Of a DNA stretch of 64,000 nt, positions 33,442 to 42,747 are shown piece by piece. A program made the position numbers and the translations under genes. The notes under the pieces were generated by a model. It worked only from the letters and a program-made list of their open reading frames with translations, had not been told where the DNA came from and searched no databases. Where the stretch lies: positions 1 to 64,000 of the forward strand of contig MEFD01000020.1 in NCBI GenBank assembly GCA_001724995.1. The letters are read 5' to 3'. The DNA is from Rubrivivax sp. SCN 71-131 (GTDB lineage Bacteria; Pseudomonadota; Gammaproteobacteria; Burkholderiales; Burkholderiaceae_C). Position 1 is the first letter of the stretch. Each line of letters begins with the position of its first letter.

Positions 33442-36400
33442 TCAAGGACGATCCACGTCGCCGCGCACCAGCAAGGTGAAGGCATCGTTGGTGACGGTTT
33501 CCGGGCCTTGTTGGATGGTGCGCACTACCCACACCGGGAACAGGCTGCCGGTGGTGTTGAAGCGCAGCACGTTGCCCGTGGCCCAGCCCGATCCCCAGCC
33601 GATGGCGGCCAGCGTGAAGTACGGCTTGCCGGTCGCAGGGTTGATCGGCGCGATGTCGCTGCCGGTCGTGCCGGTGGCGATCACGCCGACGTGCTCGCCG
33701 ATGACGTTGAAGGAGGTGGCGTTGGTGAACTGGATCGCCCAGCGTTCGGTGATCGCCCCCGCGTTCGTCACCACGATGGGGGCGAGCACGTCGTTGTAGG
33801 TGGCGGTGGCTGCGCTGCCGGTGATGGCGTCCAGAAACGTGCCGTTCCACGTGGTCTGGTCGAACAGGTTGGAGACGTAGGCGCGCAGGTCGCCTGACAC
33901 CAGCGCCGAGGAGATGTGCGCGCCGATGGGATAGTCGTGGGTGATCTGGCGCGTGAAGGCCAGCCGCCCGGAGATCTGCACGTCCGACACCTGCGCCATG
34001 TCCTCGATGCGGTGCTCGACGGTGAGCGGCTGCACAAGGCCCGTGACCACGCCGAAGGTGACGATGCCCGCTTCGAGATCGGCGCTGTAGTCGGTGGTGA
34101 CGACCGCGCCGTTGCCGTCCAGCACGCGCACACGCGACAGGCGCTGGCGGCCGCAGTCCACGACCTGCCCGCTGGTGACGGCGAGCGGCCCCACGGTGGC
34201 GGTGTAGCCGATGACCGCGAAGTCGCCCGCTCGGAAGATCGGCACACGTCCATCTTGCGGCAGCCGCACCGGATCGAGGCCGATGATGTCGGCATCCAGC
34301 GGCAGATAGGAGTACGCAACGGCGTTGTACTTGATGGTGTCGGCGAACACCGGCACCGGCTTGAAGATCTTCGCCACGCCGTCGATGGTCACGACCGCAT
34401 TTGGGTCGTACCAGCTTTGCCCCTCGTTGCCAGCCGCCACCACCCACGCGCCGAAGCGCACGCGCACCACGCCGGTTTCGTAGTCGATGGAACCGAGCAC
34501 GTCGGTGCCCGTGATGTCGCCGTTGTTGTTGGCGCTGACGTTGATCGTGCCGCCGGTCAGCCGCGTGGCGAGGATTTGCAGGCTGGACGGGCGCACCGGC
34601 GAGGCCGGAACGCGGAAGGTCACCTCATCCACCGGCGAGCCGTCCAGCGTGGTCAGCAGCGAGCGCAGCGCCACCGCGTTCGTGGCGGCAGGCACCCACG
34701 CCGTGATGCTGGCCGCGCCGTTGGCGTAGTTGATGCCGCCCGCCAGCGTCGCCGCGCCCGTCACCGGGTTCAGGTCGTAGTACAGGCTGCCCAGCCGGTC
34801 GAAGTAGGTCTTGCCGCCCAGCGTGAAACAGATGCTGCCGGGCACGATGTTCTCGGCGAAGGTCGGCGTGAGGTCGATGGCCAGCGCGCCCGCCGTGAAG
34901 CTGTCGTTCGAGGCGTTGGACGTGCCCGCCGCGCGATAGCGCATCTTGACGAGGCCACTTTCGTCCACGGGCATCGACGCGCCCGCCGTGATGTATTCCC
35001 AATGGGTGAACAGGTTGCGGTACACCGGCACGGTTGCGTTGTTGACCCGCGTCCAGCCGATCTGCGTGACGCTGTAGCGCGCCACTGGAATGCGCACCGT
35101 GGTGTCGGGTGCAAAGTGGACGACGCCGGTGCTGTAGTTCACGGCGCCAAAGGCCGTGCCTTGCGGATCGCGCAGCACGCCCAGTCCGTCGTCCTTGACG
35201 ATCTTGATCGGGTCGATCTGGCGGATCAGTTGCAGCTCGGCAGGCGTGGTCGAGATGTACTCGTACAGGTCGATCAAGAGGTTCCACTCCAGCTCGACCG
35301 TGCCCGGAATCAGGCCGTCGAAATCCACCTCCACGTCGATGCTGCCGTCGCCGTTGCGCAGCGGCGCGTGGAATTCCTCCTCATTGGGTGGGCCCCATGT
35401 GTAGGCGACGCTGTAGGTCTGGCCACCAGCAGGTAGGGCCGTCGGCGTGATCTGGATCAGGCCGGTCTGGTAGTTGATGGTGCCGGTGGCGTTGCCGCTG
35501 ATCACACCCTTGCCGTTGTCGGTGGCGCTGCGCGCCGTGCCGTCGTTCCAGGTGATGAACACCGAACCCGGCGTGACACCCGGGTTCGACAACTGGAACG
35601 CCACCGACGGCGGCGCGATGGTGCTGGAGGCGCGGTTGAAGTAGTTGGCCTTGCCGCCCCACGCATAGACGATCTCGCTGCCCACGTCGGGCAACGCGCC
35701 CAGCGTCACGGCCACGGTGCCGGTGGTGTAGCTCACGGTGCCGACGCCGTACTCCGGGCTGACGCCCTTGAGCACGCCCGCGCCGTTGTCGCGCAGGTCG
35801 TACCACTTGCCCTGCGCGCGGTAGCTGACTTGCAGGGTACCCGGCGACGGGCTGGGCACGATGGTCAGGATGTAGTTGTAGGAGCGGCTCTCGATGTCCA
35901 CCCGCACGCCTGCCGTGTCGGCCACGCGGATCGGCGCGGCGGCAGGCCGGAAGCTGATGGTCTTGCTGCCCGAGTAGGTCGGCGCGCTGGAGGCCAGCGT
36001 GATCTGGCCGCGCCCGTAGTTGATGGTGCCGACCACGGTCGCGCCCGACATCAGGTCGCCGCCGTTGTCGGTGAGCGTCGCGCCGCTGACCGCAATCGAC
36101 AGCGTCCCCGGCTGGATGGCGTTGCCGACCGAGAGCACGGTCGAGGAATTGAACGCCACCGAGCTGGTGTAGGACACCGTGCCGTTGTCGGATTCGATCA
36201 GGGTTTCCGAGGTGCCGCCCGCCGTTAGGTCGAGCAGCGGCGTTTCGGTCTGCGCCGAGGGCACCAGTTGCGTGAACACGCTGGTGACACTGGCCGCGAC
36301 ATCGCCGATGGCGACTGGCTGGGTGGTCTTGACCACGCCGCAATACTTGGCGGCATCGGCCACCACGGTGTCGCGGCACTTGGTCTTGCCGGTGGCCATC

Positions 36401-37044
36401 GTGAACAGGCGATCCGGCGGCGAGCCGGGGAAGTCGTAGCGCAGCGCATCGGACAGATCGCAGGTGACGACCACCGCCTGATAGTCCTGAATGCTGCTGC
36501 CCGAGCCGTAGCTGAAGGTGCGGGTTTCCGACTCGATGCGGGTGATGCGGATGTACTGCGCATACTCATTGGCCAGCCCTTCGTTCATCACCAGGAACAG
36601 GGTCTTGCCGATGGTCGGCAGCTCCGCGCCCACGCGCTGGAACAACTGGATGCTGCGCTGGCCCGCGATGTGGTTCTCCAGCAGGTAGCCGTTCCACATC
36701 GACCCTTTGTTGAGATAGGCCTCGATGCGGTCGCGCGCCTGCGTGCGACGGTCGAACACCTGCTCGGTGGAGAAGATGGTGACGGCCACGCGCGGGTCGC
36801 CGGGCGGATCGGAGACGACGACGTTGCCACCGAGGTAGGTGTCGGTGGTGTCGGTCTGGATACTGGCGAACACCTTGCGCAGGTTCACGCGACCGCCCGC
36901 GCGATCCAGCTCCGAGATGTCGTTGAACAGCGAGTTGCTCGCGCCGTCCACGATGACGTTGGCGGTGGGCGCGCCGCCGCCTTCGGCGACGTCGTCCATC
37001 ACCTGACTGGCGACCAGCTTCACGTCGCCTGCAAGAATGGGCAT
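33442..37044 (-). CDS. large phage tail protein with six repeated modules
   Basis: A 1,200-residue structural protein. The first 300 residues look like a baseplate-type base (QVFDRRTQARDRIEAYLNKG, WNGYLLENHIAGQRSIQLFQ). From about residue 312 to 866 six related modules follow, at roughly 312, 401, 492, 580, 735 and 819. Each opens with PG(T/S) or PSS and reaches a 'DNG.G.L.G' turn and a 'G(T/S)INY.TG.I' strand. Modules of this kind build fibres or spacers at the tail tip. The C-terminal 330 residues (QLSRVRVLDGNGAV-like and TYNDVLAPIVVTNAGAI) differ. It is the longest tail gene after the tape measure. Confidence 0.65.
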   Translation of the reverse strand: MPILAGDVKLVASQVMDDVAEGGGAPTANVIVDGASNSLFNDISELDRAGGRVNLRKVFASIQTDTTDTYLGGNVVVSDPPGDPRVAVTIFSTEQVFDRRTQARDRIEAYLNKGSMWNGYLLENHIAGQRSIQLFQRVGAELPTIGKTLFLVMNEGLANEYAQYIRITRIESETRTFSYGSGSSIQDYQAVVVTCDLSDALRYDFPGSPPDRLFTMATGKTKCRDTVVADAAKYCGVVKTTQPVAIGDVAASVTSVFTQLVPSAQTETPLLDLTAGGTSETLIESDNGTVSYTSSVAFNSSTVLSVGNAIQPGTLSIAVSGATLTDNGGDLMSGATVVGTINYGRGQITLASSAPTYSGSKTISFRPAAAPIRVADTAGVRVDIESRSYNYILTIVPSPSPGTLQVSYRAQGKWYDLRDNGAGVLKGVSPEYGVGTVSYTTGTVAVTLGALPDVGSEIVYAWGGKANYFNRASSTIAPPSVAFQLSNPGVTPGSVFITWNDGTARSATDNGKGVISGNATGTINYQTGLIQITPTALPAGGQTYSVAYTWGPPNEEEFHAPLRNGDGSIDVEVDFDGLIPGTVELEWNLLIDLYEYISTTPAELQLIRQIDPIKIVKDDGLGVLRDPQGTAFGAVNYSTGVVHFAPDTTVRIPVARYSVTQIGWTRVNNATVPVYRNLFTHWEYITAGASMPVDESGLVKMRYRAAGTSNASNDSFTAGALAIDLTPTFAENIVPGSICFTLGGKTYFDRLGSLYYDLNPVTGAATLAGGINYANGAASITAWVPAATNAVALRSLLTTLDGSPVDEVTFRVPASPVRPSSLQILATRLTGGTINVSANNNGDITGTDVLGSIDYETGVVRVRFGAWVVAAGNEGQSWYDPNAVVTIDGVAKIFKPVPVFADTIKYNAVAYSYLPLDADIIGLDPVRLPQDGRVPIFRAGDFAVIGYTATVGPLAVTSGQVVDCGRQRLSRVRVLDGNGAVVTTDYSADLEAGIVTFGVVTGLVQPLTVEHRIEDMAQVSDVQISGRLAFTRQITHDYPIGAHISSALVSGDLRAYVSNLFDQTTWNGTFLDAITGSAATATYNDVLAPIVVTNAGAITERWAIQFTNATSFNVIGEHVGVIATGTTGSDIAPINPATGKPYFTLAAIGWGSGWATGNVLRFNTTGSLFPVWVVRTIQQGPETVTNDAFTLLVRGDVDRP

Positions 37045-37060
37045 GGAATTCTCCAGTGGG

Positions 37061-37468
37061 TCAGATCTGCATCAGCCGCAAGGTGATGCGGTAGAAATCG
37101 GTGTCGGCTTGCGCCGGAAAGCCCAGCACGGGTTCGGCGTCTACAGCGGTGTCCGCGTGGCGGAAGGCCACGGTGAACACGCGCGCATCACGCAGGGTCA
37201 GCTCGAAGCGGCCACTGCTGGCGGTGAGCGGCGCAGCCGCCCAGCCGTGCAGTTGGTTCACCGCCGCGCGCTTCACCCACGCCATGTCGGAAGGCCCGAC
37301 CAGCGTGATCGGACGGCCCGCCTGCCGTGTGGCCGACTGCACCAGCAGCGCGCCGGTGAGCAGGTAGGACACGGAGGCCACCGCAGGCGACCACGCGTGT
37401 TCGTCCGCCCACAGCAAGTCATCCGGCAATGGCAGAGCCACCCCGGTAGCGAGGTTCTTGAGTTGCAT
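37061..37468 (-). CDS. phage minor tail protein, unknown
   Basis: A 135-residue protein (MQLKNLATGVALPLPDDLLW ...) with a beta-rich core and a C-terminal strand 'DTDFYRITLRLMQI'. It sits directly after the tape measure, where lambda-like phages place distal tail proteins that cap the tube; that role is a positional guess. Neighbouring genes are 11-17 bp away on both sides. Confidence 0.6.
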   Translation of the reverse strand: MQLKNLATGVALPLPDDLLWADEHAWSPAVASVSYLLTGALLVQSATRQAGRPITLVGPSDMAWVKRAAVNQLHGWAAAPLTASSGRFELTLRDARVFTVAFRHADTAVDAEPVLGFPAQADTDFYRITLRLMQI

Positions 37469-37479
37469 CGGAATCGAAC

Positions 37480-40400
37480 TCAGGTAGTGCGGGCGCGTGC
37501 GGCGTCCAGCAGTTGCAGCAGACGTGCCTCATCGCGGCCATCGACGGTGGCGGTGACCTGCTGGCCGCCCGCAGCCAGTTCGACGCGCACGGTGCGCATG
37601 GGCGCGCTGGCCTCGTTCAAGGCCGGACGCGGCACGTTCGCGCCGATGGCTTGCACCAAACCGCCGCTGGCAAAGCCCTGCACGCTGGCGAGCGTGCGAC
37701 CTGCCAGCGCCTGCGCGGGTGCGGACAGGTTGTTGATGGCCTCGAAGAAGCCCGCGCCCAGCCGCGCGACCGCGCTGCGGTTGACCACGAACTCGCCCGG
37801 CGTGAGCATCGCAGGCACGGTGTCGGACTTGGCCAAACCCCCGCGCGCGAGGAACTGGCCGTCCAGGCTTTCCATGTAGTCGATCAGCTCGCGCTCCAGG
37901 TCTTTGCCCCAGATCAGCGGCTGCGCCATCGCCGAGCGCCACGTCTGCTTGATGCGCTGGAGGTTCTGGTTCTCGTTGCCGGTGAGCGTCTTGCGGTCGA
38001 TGAACTTGTCCAGCGTGCGCCGATCCGCCTGCGCCTGCTGGCCGTAGTTGCGCATCGTGTCGGACTTCATGTTCAAGCTGACCGCCGCGCCGTACTTGTA
38101 TTGCAGCCAGCTGGTGTACTCGTTCATCCCCTGCAGGCCGAGGTCGATCATCTTCAGCGCCTCGACGGCCTCCCGGTTGCGCTTGGGTGGGTCGCCGCCG
38201 CCAACCTGCCCACCGCGCGCGAAATGCGCGACGCCCCGGGCGAGGTTCGCCAAACGGCCCGCGCCGTACTTGCGCACCGCCGCCTTGCGGATCACGAAGG
38301 CACCGGCGTCCAGCGTGCGCGGTACCGTGTCATGGTGGCCGGAGCCTGGCACGGTGCCGCCACCCATCCGTGGAAAGGCCGGGGCTACCGCGCCGCCGTC
38401 GGCAAAGTGCCGCACGCCGCCACCCCCAGCGCCGACCAGCCCCCCGGTGGCATTGGTTTCCACCTTGGTCACGTAGATCGTGTGCGTGCTCGTGGTGTGC
38501 ATGCCGTTGAGGCTCATCACCTCGGAGCGCGCGGCGTCGGCGTTGTGCTGGATGGCGTGGTGCGATTCGGTCTGGATGCGATCCAGCGCCTTGATCATCC
38601 CGTCCACGTTGGTGATCGCGGCCTGCGCTTTTTCGGTCGCCACCTTCAACTCGAACTGCGCGTTCTGGTCGGCGTAGACCTTGAGCTTGTCGAGTGCTTC
38701 CTTCGCCTTCGAAACGTCGGCATCGACCGGCAGCGTTTTGCCTTCTTTGAGCAGCGCCTCGTATTCCTTGAGCTGCTTTTCCGCTTCCTGCAGATCGGCC
38801 TGGATCTGCAGCAGGTATTCCTTCTCGGCCAGCGCCTTATCCAGATCGGCGAGGGCTTTGTCGAAGCGCGTGGTGTCGGCATCGAGCGTGAGCTTCAGGC
38901 CGTCCTTCAGCTTGGCGGTGATGTCGTCGATCTGGCGCGTGGTCTCGGTCAGCGTGCGCTGAATCTCATCGCGCGCGGTGAGCGCCGTGCGCGCCGCCGT
39001 CTGGTGCGCTTTCGCTTCGGCATCCAGCGTCTGGTTGAGGATTTCCTCGGACTGGCGGATGCGGTCGATGGCATCGCGCACGCCCTGTTTGCCTTGCGCC
39101 GCCTGCGTGTCGGCGTCCCGGGTCTTTTGCGCCAGTTCAGAGCGCAACTGATCGGCCTGCCGCATCAGATCGGTGGCCTGCTGGTACTCCTGCCGACGGT
39201 AGGCCTCGCGCGACTGCGCTTCGAGCTGCGTGGCCTGCGACACCGCCTGCTCGGACTGCTTGCGCGCTTCCTCGCCGCGCTTGGCCTCGTTGGTCTGGCT
39301 GGTGGCCACCTGCGCGGCCATGTCCATCGCCTTCTGCGCGAGCTGGCGGGCCAGTTCCAACTCGCCATTGGCCAGCGCCCGCCGTGCCTGCTCCTGCATC
39401 TCGGCGATCTGGCGCTTGCGATCCTCGGTGGCCTCGTACTCCGTCATGCCCTGGCGGCGGATGTCGCGGATGCGATCCTCCGTGGACATCGACAACTGGC
39501 GCTTGGCCTCCTCGATGCGCTGCACTTCGGCCAGATGCCGGTTGGCCTCGGCGTTGAGCGCATCGATGTGCTGGCGGTACTCGGCCAGTGCCTGCGTGAG
39601 CGTCTGGCGTTTGGTGGCCAGGATGTCGTTCTCGACCCGCTGCACGTTGGCGCGGCGTTCCTCCTCGGTCTGGCCTTGCCGTGCGGCGGCGTCCTTGCGC
39701 GCCTGCGTTTCCTGATCGATCAGGCCCAGCGTTTCCGTGGTGGCCTGACGGCGCAGCATCGTCTGCTGCGTCAGCGCCTCGGTGAGCAGCTGCGTGGACT
39801 TGGTGATCTTGGCGGTTTCGGATTGCTGCGTGCGCTCCAGTTCCGCCTTCTCCTGGCCGTAGCGCGTCTTCACCGCCGTGATCTGCGTTTGCAGATTGGC
39901 CTCGACGATGGCGGTGAAGCCCTTGTAGGCCTCGGCCATCTTGGCGGTGGCGTCGTTCACCACGCCTTGGGCCTTGCCGACGGCCTGTTCCACTTCGCCC
40001 AACCGGGACTTGAGCTTTTCCAGCGCGGCGTGAACGGCCTCGATGCCGCGCCCGACCGCTTCCTGCGTGCCCTGGCGCACGGCCTCTAACCGCTTGGCGA
40101 TTTCCTCGGCGGCGGTCGCGGCGGTGTCCATTGCGCCCTTGGCGGCGTTCGCGCCTTCCGTAGCATCGGCGTACATCTCGGCGAAGATGCGGTTCATCTC
40201 CGTCAGGCGTTCGTTGTGGCGCTGGGTAGCCTCGGCGATGGTGTCGGAGGTGAAGATGGCGGCGAACACCTCCCACCGATAACGCAGGTGCTCGATGCCC
40301 GTCATCAGCACCTGCACCATGAAGATGCCCGCCTTGCGGACGATCTCGAACTTCTCCGACAGCCACGTCCCGATCTCCCAGCCGATGATGGCCGCGCCGA

Positions 40401-41490
40401 GCACGCCGAAGGCCACGCGCAGCTTGCCGACCGTGGCGATGGCGTTGGAGACGGACAGGTTGGCCGTGGCCCACGCCGCCGCCGTGGTGCTGGCCGCCGT
40501 CACCGCCGCCGCGCCCGCCGTCTGCCACGCGATGATCAGCGCCGGGATCAGGCGGTAGACCAGCACCGCAAGGCCGACCTCGGCGATGCGCTGGAGCCAC
40601 TTCATCACGGTGTCGAGGTTCTCCGAGAGCCACGTCAGCGCCTCGGCGAGCTTCTTGGTGAAACCAGTGGATTCGTCGAGTTTGCTGATCCACTGGCCGA
40701 AGGCGTTGGACAGGCGGGTGAAGGCCTGACCGACCGTCATCGGCAGCTGCGCGTACTCGGCAGCCAGCTTGTCTTTCTGGCTCATCAGCGCGTTGACCAC
40801 CACGTCGGCGGTCAGCCGTCCTTCCTCGGCCAACTTGCGCAGCCGCCCGATGGGTACGTTCAGGCCGTCGGCGAGTGCCTTGGCCAGACGCGGGCTGTTC
40901 TCGACGACGGAGTTGAATTCCTCGCCGCGCAGCACGCCTGACGACAAGGCCTGCCCGAACTGCAAAAGCGCCGACTGCGCTTCGGTGGCCGATGCGCCGG
41001 AGATGCGCAGCGCCTGCGAAATACTCTCGGTGATGGTGAGCGCGTCCTCCTGCTCGCCGCCCAGCATCCGCACCGCCTGCTGGAGCTTGCCGTAGAGCGT
41101 CGCGGTTTCCTGAATCGGCACGCCGATGCGCTGGGCGATGGCGAACAGCTCCTTCTGCGCGACCGCGTACTCGCGGCTGCCTGCGGTGGCGAGCTTGAGA
41201 CGCGCGGACATCATGTTCCAGGCGTCGGCGATCTGGACGATCTCCTGCACCTTGCCGTTGGCCCAGTTGATGGTCAGGAAGGCCAGCAACTGCGTCTTGG
41301 CCTTGGCAACCTGATCGCCAAAGGCGTTCATCCCGGCCTTGACCTCGGCCACCCCAGCGGCGGCCTTGTCGCCTGCGGTCTTGGCGCTGGAGCCGAAGCC
41401 GCCGAGGCTGCGCTCTGCCGAGGTGATGGCGCGCTTGAGACCCTCATCAGCCCCTTCGAGCGCGACCAGGATGGAAATGCGGTTTGCCAT
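37480..41490 (-). CDS. tail tape measure protein
   Basis: A 1,336-residue tape measure. Residues 1-300 show the conserved tape-measure domain (RLKLATAGSREYAVAQKELF, GVPIQETATLYGKLQQAV, ALSSGVLRGEEFNSVVENSP, all partial). Hydrophobic segments around 310-345 can form the membrane-inserting part. About 480-1,040 is an almost unbroken coiled coil rich in Arg/Gln/Glu. The C-terminal part has glycine-rich 'GGAVAPAFPRMGGG' and two copies of a 'DTVP..L..G.FV..R.AV' motif. Its length sets tail length, so this phage has a long non-contractile tail, and DNA passes through its place in the tube. The start follows 1 bp after the next gene to the right. Confidence 0.9.
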   Translation of the reverse strand: MANRISILVALEGADEGLKRAITSAERSLGGFGSSAKTAGDKAAAGVAEVKAGMNAFGDQVAKAKTQLLAFLTINWANGKVQEIVQIADAWNMMSARLKLATAGSREYAVAQKELFAIAQRIGVPIQETATLYGKLQQAVRMLGGEQEDALTITESISQALRISGASATEAQSALLQFGQALSSGVLRGEEFNSVVENSPRLAKALADGLNVPIGRLRKLAEEGRLTADVVVNALMSQKDKLAAEYAQLPMTVGQAFTRLSNAFGQWISKLDESTGFTKKLAEALTWLSENLDTVMKWLQRIAEVGLAVLVYRLIPALIIAWQTAGAAAVTAASTTAAAWATANLSVSNAIATVGKLRVAFGVLGAAIIGWEIGTWLSEKFEIVRKAGIFMVQVLMTGIEHLRYRWEVFAAIFTSDTIAEATQRHNERLTEMNRIFAEMYADATEGANAAKGAMDTAATAAEEIAKRLEAVRQGTQEAVGRGIEAVHAALEKLKSRLGEVEQAVGKAQGVVNDATAKMAEAYKGFTAIVEANLQTQITAVKTRYGQEKAELERTQQSETAKITKSTQLLTEALTQQTMLRRQATTETLGLIDQETQARKDAAARQGQTEEERRANVQRVENDILATKRQTLTQALAEYRQHIDALNAEANRHLAEVQRIEEAKRQLSMSTEDRIRDIRRQGMTEYEATEDRKRQIAEMQEQARRALANGELELARQLAQKAMDMAAQVATSQTNEAKRGEEARKQSEQAVSQATQLEAQSREAYRRQEYQQATDLMRQADQLRSELAQKTRDADTQAAQGKQGVRDAIDRIRQSEEILNQTLDAEAKAHQTAARTALTARDEIQRTLTETTRQIDDITAKLKDGLKLTLDADTTRFDKALADLDKALAEKEYLLQIQADLQEAEKQLKEYEALLKEGKTLPVDADVSKAKEALDKLKVYADQNAQFELKVATEKAQAAITNVDGMIKALDRIQTESHHAIQHNADAARSEVMSLNGMHTTSTHTIYVTKVETNATGGLVGAGGGGVRHFADGGAVAPAFPRMGGGTVPGSGHHDTVPRTLDAGAFVIRKAAVRKYGAGRLANLARGVAHFARGGQVGGGDPPKRNREAVEALKMIDLGLQGMNEYTSWLQYKYGAAVSLNMKSDTMRNYGQQAQADRRTLDKFIDRKTLTGNENQNLQRIKQTWRSAMAQPLIWGKDLERELIDYMESLDGQFLARGGLAKSDTVPAMLTPGEFVVNRSAVARLGAGFFEAINNLSAPAQALAGRTLASVQGFASGGLVQAIGANVPRPALNEASAPMRTVRVELAAGGQQVTATVDGRDEARLLQLLDAARARTT

Positions 41491-41491
41491 C

Positions 41492-42136
41492 TCAGTCCAC
41501 CAGCCGCAACTGCTTCTCGATGGTCGCGGACAGGCGCGGGATGCGCCCAGCGACGATGCGCTCCACGTTCAGCCGCCGTTTGAGCTGCACACGCGGCACC
41601 AGCACGGCAATCGGTACGTCCGCGCCGCGCTTCAGCTTCTTGATGCCCTCGGCCTTGCGGTAGCGGCGTTTGAAGCCCGACAGTGGCCGGTCGTGTTCCT
41701 TGATGTTCTCGGCCATCAGCACGATGTTCCCCTTGGCGTTCTTGATGAAGTAGGCATTGCCGCCGCGCATCAGCTCGGCGATCTGCGCCTTGAAGCGCTT
41801 GCGGCCCACGCGCCCGTGCAGCGGGATCAGCATCCGGCCGCCGATCACGCCGCCACGCTCGTGGATGCCCGACCACGGGATGCGCGAGCCGACGTAGAGC
41901 GCGGGCAGCCGGTTCTTGTCCTTGTCGAGCACCTTGGCGGTGAAGCCCTTGACGAAGGATTTCTTGACCACCGTCATCTGACCCGCGACGTGGCTGCGCA
42001 CGTCCTGCTTCAGCTCGGCGGCCTCGCTGGCAATGCCGCGTGCGACCGCCTTCTTGACCTTGTCGCGGAACTCGCCGCCCCAGCGGCGCAACTGCGCCTG
42101 CGCGGCCTTGCTATCGATGCGAACGGAGATGCGCAT
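41492..42136 (-). CDS. DUF6441-like phage minor tail protein
   Basis: A 214-residue basic protein (MRISVRIDSKAAQAQLRRWG ...), with a C-terminal 'KQLRLVD'. Size, composition and a position between the tail chaperones and tape measure match the DUF6441 family, found in siphophages; its role is unknown, perhaps tail-tube or tape-measure assembly. The start lies inside the end of the frameshifted chaperone frame, which stops at 42,111, a 26-bp overlap that suggests coupled translation. Confidence 0.7.
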   Translation of the reverse strand: MRISVRIDSKAAQAQLRRWGGEFRDKVKKAVARGIASEAAELKQDVRSHVAGQMTVVKKSFVKGFTAKVLDKDKNRLPALYVGSRIPWSGIHERGGVIGGRMLIPLHGRVGRKRFKAQIAELMRGGNAYFIKNAKGNIVLMAENIKEHDRPLSGFKRRYRKAEGIKKLKRGADVPIAVLVPRVQLKRRLNVERIVAGRIPRLSATIEKQLRLVD

Positions 42137-42434
42137 GGCGGGTTGCCTGATCGGTGAGCCTGTCGAGGGTCTGGTCGAGGTGGCGGGCGTCGCCGCGAGC
42201 GCCGATGGCGATCAGCGACAGCAGCCGCGCGTCGCGGGCGGCGTCCTCGCGCACGGTGGCGGCGGCAAAGCCGCGCACCTGCGCCAGGGTGTAGTCGAGG
42301 ATGTCCGGCAGCCGGTGGCCGTGGGCGATCAGGTGCTGGACGGTGTCGAACCAGTTGCCACCGTCACCGCCGTGCTCGCCTGCGCGAACAGGCCGCCCAT
42401 CTCCACGTTCAGGCGCGGCATCACCGTCCGGGTA
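42111..42434 (-). CDS. gpT-like -1-frame extension of the tail assembly chaperone
   Basis: This open stretch has no good start codon of its own but is open from the T7 slippery site at 42,434-42,440 to a TAG at 42,111-42,113. It adds about 107 residues, including 'GNWFDTVQHLIAHGHRLPDI', 'LDYTLAQVRGFAAATV' and 'LLSLIAIGARGDARHLDQTL'. That matches the lambda gpG-gpGT arrangement, in which a fraction of ribosomes slip back by one to make a longer chaperone that binds the tape measure. The frame was worked out by hand codon by codon. Function follows from gene order (tail tube, chaperone, tape measure). Confidence 0.65.
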   Translation of the reverse strand, partial: YPDGDAAPERGDGRPVRAGEHGGDGGNWFDTVQHLIAHGHRLPDILDYTLAQVRGFAAATVREDAARDARLLSLIAIGARGDARHLDQTLDRLTDQATRHAHLRSHR

Positions 42435-42736
42435 AAAAAATCCGCGTTCACCTCGATCACCTTCGCCACCAGCAGAATCGCCTCGTCGGCGGCCAGGTCA
42501 TCGACCCACGCACGCGGCTTGCCGACGGCGATGGCCACCGCCGTCAGCAGGTCGTCGCCTCGCTCGCCGAACAGCGCCAGCCAATCGATGCCATCGCCAC
42601 CGATCTGCTGCATCACCGGCGTGATGGCGCGCAGGAAGGCAGGCATCTGCCCGACCTTCAGCGGCTTCACGCTGACGGATTCCCCAGCCAGCGTGATCTC
42701 GAAGGCCTGCGGAACGAGCTTGTCCAGATCGCTCAT
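42329..42736 (-). CDS. gpG-like tail assembly chaperone (DUF6631-like)
   Basis: A 135-residue acidic, helical protein (MSDLDKLVPQAFEITLAGES ...), placed between the tail-tube gene and the tape measure, the position of lambda gene G. The stretch 'VGQMPAFLRAITPVMQQI' and 'LLVAKVIEVNADFFTRTVMP' are the most distinctive. The Phe-Phe codons (TTT TTT) form the slippery site, and the last 35 residues are dispensable in the shifted product. The ATG at 42,736 was preferred over 42,751 because the latter adds only five residues and has no better ribosome-binding site. Confidence 0.72.
   Translation of the reverse strand: MSDLDKLVPQAFEITLAGESVSVKPLKVGQMPAFLRAITPVMQQIGGDGIDWLALFGERGDDLLTAVAIAVGKPRAWVDDLAADEAILLVAKVIEVNADFFTRTVMPRLNVEMGGLFAQASTAVTVATGSTPSST
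42434..42440 (-). promoter_or_regulatory. -1 ribosomal frameshift slippery heptamer
   Basis: On the minus strand the zero frame reads GAT TTT TTT ACC, so the heptamer T TTT TTT has the classic X XXY YYZ form. After slipping, the next codon is TAC and the new frame stays open for about 107 codons. It is the only run of seven identical bases noticed in this region. Confidence 0.7.
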
Positions 42737-42747
42737 GCTCGCCTCCA

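Noticed and set aside
37513-40089. 858-codon plus-strand frame opposite the tape measure
   Set aside because: Leu/Arg/Gly-rich shadow of the tape measure coiled coil; no start signal.
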